From NCBI GenBank assembly GCA_023818905.1, contig JAMWDE010000024.1, forward strand, positions 1 to 10,085: a stretch of 10,085 nt of DNA, given 5' to 3'. The position numbers were made by a program, and so were the translations under genes. This document shows, one piece after another, positions 6,287 through 10,085 of the stretch. The notes beneath the pieces are model-generated. The model saw only the letters and a program-made list of their open reading frames with translations, had not been told where the DNA came from and made no database searches. The stretch comes from Candidatus Omnitrophota bacterium. GTDB taxonomy: Bacteria; Omnitrophota; Gorgyraeia; Gygaellales; Profunditerraquicolaceae. Position 1 is the stretch's first letter. Every line of letters begins with the position of its first letter.

Positions 6287-8239
6287 ATGTTTAAAAAAGA
6301 GTATTTAGGTAAGGAACGCAGGCAATATATACGTTTGGATTCGGTATTTCCGGTGAGGATGCGTCTGTTAAGTCTGGATAACCAACAGTATTTATCAGAT
6401 TGGATTCAAGGTTTTACTAACAATGTATCAAAAAAAGGAATATGTCTGCAAATAAATAATTTAAATACTGAATCAGTAGAACTTATAAAACAAAAGAAGA
6501 TAAAACTTTCGCTAGAGATAGAATTGCCTTTGGGCGTTCATCCTGTTAGTGCGTTGGCAGAGGTAGTTTGGGTAAGGGATATACCTGAGAGGGCCGACTG
6601 GATTCTTATCGGAGCGCGCTACGAAAGAATAGAGTCAAGCCAGAATAACAGGATAATGCGTTATGCCTGGACAAAGAGATTGTTTTTGCCTGGAGCTTTG
6701 ACTATTATATTTATTTTAGGTTTAGGTTTTGCTTTTAATGTTTACTTGAACACAAAACTCATCAAAGGAAACAAGGCCTTGGTTAATCAACTAATTCAGA
6801 TTCTGCAGGATTCCAGTATAGCCAAGCAGAAGATAAAAGAGATAAACAGAGAAAAACAGGACCTGTTGTTGAAAATTCAGGCCCTGGAGTTGCGTATCCA
6901 GAATATAGAGAAAGAAAAGGTACAATTACTTGAGGAAGAAAAAACAAAAAGGATTGAGGCAGAAAAAAAGATTGATGAACTTAATTTACAGATCGATAGA
7001 TTATCCCAAGAGAAGGCATCTATACAAGAACGGTTGATTGACCTACAGAGTAAAGAGAATGCGGTTACAGAGGAACTTTTGCGTTTAGACAAAAAGAAGG
7101 CAAATTTAGAAAAAGCAAATATAGAAAAGATGTATCATTGGCTGTCGGTCCACCAGAATCCTCGCACTGGTCTAATATTGAGCTTCGAAGGTTCAAGCGA
7201 TATCGTAGACTGGGGTTTTATCTATGATCAGGCCTTGGCAGCTCAGGTTTATAATATATTTTCTGATTATCAGCGGGTAAAGAAGATATTTGATTTCTTT
7301 CAGAAGAAGGCAAAGAGGAAAGGCGGTTTATTTTTCAATGCCTACTATGTGAGTGACGGTTTACCTGCAGAATACATAATCCACAGTGGACCTAATATCT
7401 GGTTAGGCATAGCAATTCTACAGTATACAAAAAAAACTCAGGATACAAGGTACCTGGATTTAGCTGAAGAGATTGCCCGGGTAATGATGGATTTACAAAA
7501 TCAGGATAAGGAGGGAGGAATACGTGGAGGTCCGGATAATTTTTGGTATTCTACGGAGCATAATCTGGATGCCTATGCATTTTTTAATATGTTGTATAAA
7601 ATAACTGCTAAAGAGTATTACCTTAAGGCGGCGGATAAGATTATAAATTGGCTCTTGTTGCACACCTATGACCACCCAGATGTTCCTGTAAGGCGTGGTA
7701 AAGGCGATGCCACCATTGCCACAGATACTTATGCTTGGTCTATTGCCAGTTTAGGCCCACAAAGATTAGAACAGTTAGGGATGAATCCAGATAGCATTAT
7801 GGAGTTTGCTGAAGATAATTGTAAAGTAGAGGTCTCTTTTATACGTCCAGAGGGTAGAATGGTAAGGGTCAAAGGTTTTGATTTTGCGCCTCAGAGGAAT
7901 CTGGCAAGAGGAGGGGTAGTTTCTGTAGAGTGGACTGCTCAGATGATTATCTCTTTTAAAATTATGGCAGACTACTATTACAAAAAAGAGATGGTCGCCA
8001 AGGCAAGGTCTTATGAGAGGAAGGCTGAAGATTATATGGCAGAGTTGGCTAATATGATTATCTCGAGCCCTTCTGCCTCAGGTCAGGGAGAAAGTTGCCT
8101 GCCGTATGCCAGTCAGGATTACGTAGATACAGGTCATGGCTGGTTTACACCCAAAGGTAAATCTACTGGTTCAGTAGCTGCAACTGCTTACACCTTGTTT
8201 GCTTATTATAATTATAATCCTTTGCAACTGGAGAATTAG
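6287..8239 (+). CDS. PilZ-transmembrane-coiled-coil-(alpha/alpha)6 glycosidase-like protein
   Basis: This protein of 650 residues has four parts. Residues about 9-120 are a PilZ domain with both c-di-GMP-binding motifs: RxxxR (Arg12, Arg16) and NxSxxG (Asn46, Ser48, Gly51). One transmembrane helix spans about 131-152, with Arg/Lys before it, placing PilZ in the cytoplasm and the rest outside. Residues about 160-282 are a long Lys/Glu/Leu/Ile coiled coil. Residues about 283-650 resemble a helical (alpha/alpha)6 toroid of the six-hairpin glycosidase type, with HQNPRTGL, DWGFIYDQALAAQ, GPNIWLG, HNLDAYAFF, VEWTAQM and GHGWFTPKG. No catalytic residues can be assigned with certainty. It follows the lipoprotein gene by 4 bases and precedes the glycosylase by 6. 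I infer c-di-GMP control of a cell-surface carbohydrate activity. A binding or scaffold role is possible too. Confidence 0.8.
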   Translation: MFKKEYLGKERRQYIRLDSVFPVRMRLLSLDNQQYLSDWIQGFTNNVSKKGICLQINNLNTESVELIKQKKIKLSLEIELPLGVHPVSALAEVVWVRDIPERADWILIGARYERIESSQNNRIMRYAWTKRLFLPGALTIIFILGLGFAFNVYLNTKLIKGNKALVNQLIQILQDSSIAKQKIKEINREKQDLLLKIQALELRIQNIEKEKVQLLEEEKTKRIEAEKKIDELNLQIDRLSQEKASIQERLIDLQSKENAVTEELLRLDKKKANLEKANIEKMYHWLSVHQNPRTGLILSFEGSSDIVDWGFIYDQALAAQVYNIFSDYQRVKKIFDFFQKKAKRKGGLFFNAYYVSDGLPAEYIIHSGPNIWLGIAILQYTKKTQDTRYLDLAEEIARVMMDLQNQDKEGGIRGGPDNFWYSTEHNLDAYAFFNMLYKITAKEYYLKAADKIINWLLLHTYDHPDVPVRRGKGDATIATDTYAWSIASLGPQRLEQLGMNPDSIMEFAEDNCKVEVSFIRPEGRMVRVKGFDFAPQRNLARGGVVSVEWTAQMIISFKIMADYYYKKEMVAKARSYERKAEDYMAELANMIISSPSASGQGESCLPYASQDYVDTGHGWFTPKGKSTGSVAATAYTLFAYYNYNPLQLEN

Positions 8240-8245
8240 ATTTAG

Positions 8246-8878
8246 ATGAACCTAACCTTAGATTCTATTTATAAAAGACTCTATGCCTATTTTGGACCTC
8301 AGTATTGGTGGCCAGGTGATTCTGTTTTTGAAGTAATTGTAGGCGCTATATTAACCCAGAATACCAACTGGCTTAACGTAGAGAAGGCAATCAAAAATCT
8401 TAAAGAAGCCGGATTATTGTTGCCCAGAAGACTCTATAACCTTCCCATCCGCAGACTAGCTTCGTTTATTAAACCGGCAGGCTATTACAATATTAAAGCA
8501 AGACGCCTAAAAGAATTCTTAGATTTTTTATTTAAGGAATATAAAGGTAGTTTAAAAATTATGTCTGGTATTTCTACCCCAAAACTACGCCAACAACTTC
8601 TTTCTGTAAATGGGATTGGACCCGAAACTGCGGATTCTATTCTGCTTTACGGATTTAACCGGCCGATATTTGTAGTGGATACATACACTAAAAGGATATT
8701 CTCAAGACACGGTTTTATATCTGAAGATGTAGATTATGCCACTGTCCAGAACTGGTTGATGAAGAATTTAAAAAAGGATGTAAAATTATTTAATGAGTAT
8801 CATGCGCTTTTAGTTAAGTTGGGTAAGGAATACTGCTTGAAAAGGAGGCCTAGATGCGAAATATGTCCGTTAAAATAG
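8246..8878 (+). CDS. MagIII/endonuclease III-like HhH-GPD DNA glycosylase
   Basis: At 210 residues this is close to normal family length. ILTQNTNW near residues 36-43 and the helix-hairpin-helix VNGIGPETADS at 121-131 point to the MagIII-like branch. Classical Nth has SAQ and GxGRKTA at these places. Glu127 replaces the catalytic Lys used by bifunctional Nth for strand cleavage, while the conserved Asp145 in VVDTYTKR is present, so a monofunctional base excision enzyme (for example on alkylated purines) is likely. The C-terminus has Cys197-X6-Cys204-X2-Cys207 and then stops after PLK, so the fourth Cys of the usual [4Fe-4S] cluster motif is absent. It starts 6 bases after the previous gene, with GGAG a distant 12 bases upstream, and overlaps the next gene by 25 bases. 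Confidence 0.87.
   Translation: MNLTLDSIYKRLYAYFGPQYWWPGDSVFEVIVGAILTQNTNWLNVEKAIKNLKEAGLLLPRRLYNLPIRRLASFIKPAGYYNIKARRLKEFLDFLFKEYKGSLKIMSGISTPKLRQQLLSVNGIGPETADSILLYGFNRPIFVVDTYTKRIFSRHGFISEDVDYATVQNWLMKNLKKDVKLFNEYHALLVKLGKEYCLKRRPRCEICPLK
8841..8848 (+). promoter_or_regulatory. Strong ribosome binding site inside the glycosylase gene
   Basis: AAAGGAGG ends 5 bases before the ATG at 8854 and lies within the last codons of the glycosylase gene. It is one of the best ribosome binding sites in the window and fixes the start of the barrel protein. The need to keep it may have shaped the end of the glycosylase. Confidence 0.8.
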
Positions 8879-9615
8879 TTAAGTGCAGAATACAAGGTGT
8901 AGAGCATAATGGTAAAATCCAAAAACTAAAGTTTTTGATTTTGGGTTTCGGTTTTTCGCTTTACCTTCTGAACTTTGCGCTACATTGTTACGCTGCCCCT
9001 TGTTATGGCACGAGGATGCCTAAACAGAAAGAATTCGCGATAGGAATGCAGACATACAATATTTTTAGACGTTACTTGGAAGAAGATTTTGGTAAGCTCA
9101 GAAGCACGCAGCATTTCTTTTTACTCTCTTGGGGTTTGTGTGATTGGTTGAGCATAGATTTGAAGGTTGGTACAGGTAATATAAAACAGAGGCCAACAAA
9201 TCACTGTGAGGTTGATTATTCTTCTAATTTTGCAGGAGGTTATGGGTTTCGGTTAAAGTTAGCCCAGAAAGATAAGCTCAAGACAGTTTTTGGATTTCAA
9301 CATATCAGCGTGCACCCTAAGAGCATCTATGTGGATGGGCTGAAGAATAGAGCGGTATTAGATGACTGGCAGGTTGGCCTCTTGGGCTCATACGATTTTA
9401 AGAAACTCATCCCCTATATAGGTAGTCGTTGGTCAAGGTTGGATTACATCCACTGGCAGGGAGATTCCAGAAAGCGCAGGATGTCTGACCTTACTAAGGG
9501 TGTTGGTCTTATATGTGGTTTAGATGTACCTTTAAGAGAAAAGGTTTGGATAAACCTGGAGATACAAGCGTTTGATAGCCAGGCTGCCGCCTTCAGTATT
9601 AACTATAGTTTCTGA
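8854..9615 (+). CDS. Putative outer-membrane beta-barrel protein with signal peptide
   Basis: The 253-residue protein starts with a basic N-region of about 26 residues, then a hydrophobic stretch (about 27-43) and HCYAAP, which fits signal peptidase I cleavage near residues 47-48. The rest alternates polar and hydrophobic residues with many Gly, Tyr and Trp, as in short outer-membrane barrels (for example WLSIDLKVG, GGYGFRLKL, VGLLGSYDF, LIPYIGSRW). It ends in SINYSF; a C-terminal Phe is the usual recognition signal for the BAM assembly machinery. The start is supported by AAAGGAGG 5 bases upstream; Met4 at 8863 is an alternative. I do not recognise a specific family or function. It lies in the same gene train as the lipoprotein and the PilZ protein, which are also envelope proteins. 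Confidence 0.72.
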   Translation: MRNMSVKIVKCRIQGVEHNGKIQKLKFLILGFGFSLYLLNFALHCYAAPCYGTRMPKQKEFAIGMQTYNIFRRYLEEDFGKLRSTQHFFLLSWGLCDWLSIDLKVGTGNIKQRPTNHCEVDYSSNFAGGYGFRLKLAQKDKLKTVFGFQHISVHPKSIYVDGLKNRAVLDDWQVGLLGSYDFKKLIPYIGSRWSRLDYIHWQGDSRKRRMSDLTKGVGLICGLDVPLREKVWINLEIQAFDSQAAAFSINYSF

Positions 9616-9623
9616 TATGATAG

Positions 9624-10003
9624 ATGATTACCAAAACTCGGCTTATAAAACTTACCCAGCAGCTTATCAGTATTGATTCCCAGAATCCACCGGGAGATGA
9701 ATACTGTATTGCTGGTTTTGTAAAAAGGTATCTTGAGATATTGGGATTAAGAACGAAAATCTATGAGTTTAAAAAGAGACGCTCCAATGTCGTAGCATAT
9801 ATTAAAGGAAGAAATAAAAAACATTCACTTCTTATTACTCCGCATTTAGATACGGTACCCGCAGGAAGAAATTGGAGATTTAAACCTTTTTATGCAAAAA
9901 TCTATAAAGGTAAACTTTATGGTTTAGGTGCAACTGATTGTAAGGGGAATCTGGCTTGTGCCCTGGAAGCAATAAAGAGTTTAGTGTTACCGCAATATAA
10001 TAA
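9624..10003 (+). pseudogene. M20 metallopeptidase (ArgE/DapE/ACY1-like), truncated by inserted DNA
   Basis: The frame from ATG 9624 runs to TGA near 10043 (139 codons), but only the first 123-126 residues look native. They match the front of the M20 family: DSQNPPGDE near 18-26, PHLDTVPAG at 73-81 with the metal ligand His74 and catalytic Asp76, and YGLGATDCKGNLA at 99-111 with the bridging metal ligand Asp105. Family members have about 350-430 residues. The Glu-Glu general base, remaining zinc ligands and dimerisation domain are missing, so this product should be inactive. After about base 10002 the sequence takes on the look of an insertion-sequence end, and the last dozen codons are probably element-encoded. 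Intact relatives deacylate acetylornithine, succinyl-diaminopimelate or similar N-acyl amino acids; the exact substrate is not readable. No ribosome binding site is evident 8 bases after the previous stop. Confidence 0.8.
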
Positions 10004-10032
10004 TGTCACCTTTCTGCAAAGTAGAAATGTCA
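10002..10032. repeat. Direct repeat AATGTCA x2, 24-base period
   Basis: AATGTCA occurs at 10002-10008 and again at 10026-10032. The two copies lie at the point where peptidase similarity ends, as expected for transposase-binding repeats at an element end. Confidence 0.6.
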
Positions 10033-10048
10033 GGGTAGCTTGATGTAA

Positions 10049-10081
10049 AATACCGCCTCTAGACCAAAAGGAGGTGGTATT
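10049..10081 (+). promoter_or_regulatory. Hairpin partly masking a ribosome binding site
   Basis: AATACCGCCTC (10049-10059) can pair with GAGGTGGTATT (10071-10081): 11 pairs including one G-U, with an 11-base loop. AAAAGGAGG at 10066-10074 spans loop and stem, so the stem covers its GAGG half and reaches the base before the ATG. There is no T-run after it, so it is not a typical terminator. In insertion sequences such hairpins limit translation from transcripts entering from outside; that role here is inferred. Confidence 0.6.
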
Positions 10082-10085
10082 ATGC
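10082..10085 (+). CDS. Start of a gene at the window edge, possibly a transposase
   Basis: Only ATG and one further base are visible. The ATG lies 7 bases after AAAAGGAGG, a near-perfect ribosome binding site. Its position about 80 bases inside the apparent element end suggests a transposition gene, but no protein sequence is available to test this. Confidence 0.35.

Larger units (their letters stand above)
10002..10085 (+). mobile_element. Probable left end of an insertion sequence (IS21-like guess)
   Basis: Starting near TGTCACC at 10004, the sequence stops resembling the M20 gene. It shows a TG-initiated end, two AATGTCA copies 24 bases apart, a hairpin, and a strong ribosome binding site before an ATG about 80 bases in. 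This layout fits the left end of IS21-type elements, which carry repeated transposase-binding sites and a close first gene. The transposase itself lies beyond the window, so the family and even the class of element remain inferred. Confidence 0.55.

Noticed and set aside
6877..7092. Minus-strand Ser/Phe-rich open frame
   Set aside because: It is the complement of the Lys/Glu-rich coiled-coil coding region, which readily gives such spurious frames.
8866..8900. Programmed -1 frameshift joining the glycosylase to the barrel protein
   Set aside because: The site (TTA AAA TAG) is not a standard slippery heptamer, and the product would attach a signal peptide and barrel to a DNA repair enzyme. The strong ribosome binding site at 8841-8848 explains the second frame.
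10049..10081. Rho-independent terminator
   Set aside because: The stem is not followed by a run of T, and its right arm contains the ribosome binding site of the next gene.

Overview
The window most likely comes from an uncultivated, AT-rich, diderm bacterium. I estimate about 38% G+C over most of it. A lineage such as Candidatus Omnitrophota is my guess from the gene mix: [NiFe]-hydrogenase maturation genes, a DUF3857/transglutaminase lipoprotein, a PilZ membrane protein and a small outer-membrane barrel, packed end to end. The sequence alone does not prove the phylum.

Left edge (1-656). Two minus-strand pieces belong to a tandem ABC-exporter ATPase locus: the first 51 codons of an ATPase (154 to 1) and, just upstream of it, the C-terminal domain of a second ATPase whose ATP-binding part is missing (155 to about 430). 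On the plus strand, about 432-656 is the C-terminal tail of a DUF2156-type protein whose front is also missing. Both truncations meet head to head near 425-435. This is a rearrangement scar or an assembly misjoin, and the ABC side is richer in G+C (about 45%).

Centre (649-9615). A gapless plus-strand gene train follows, with neighbours overlapping or separated by less than 10 bases. It holds a DEDDh exonuclease with a WYL domain, the carbamoyltransferase (Kae1-like) half of HypF, HypC, HypD, a DUF3857/transglutaminase lipoprotein with a TPR-like N-terminus, a PilZ-membrane-coiled-coil-(alpha/alpha)6 protein, a MagIII/endonuclease III-like DNA glycosylase, and an outer-membrane beta-barrel. 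HypF, HypC and HypD act together in making the Fe(CN)2CO group of [NiFe] hydrogenases. HypE, HypA, HypB and the front half of HypF are not in the window. The lipoprotein, the PilZ protein and the barrel are all predicted envelope proteins and may work together.

Right edge (9624-10085). The front third of an M20 (ArgE/DapE-like) metallopeptidase runs into foreign sequence at about 10002. That sequence has two AATGTCA repeats 24 bases apart, then a hairpin that partly covers a strong ribosome binding site and an ATG at 10082. It looks like the left end of an insertion sequence that disrupted the peptidase gene.

No tRNA, rRNA, CRISPR array or convincing rho-independent terminator was seen. No gene-free stretch exceeds 300 bases.
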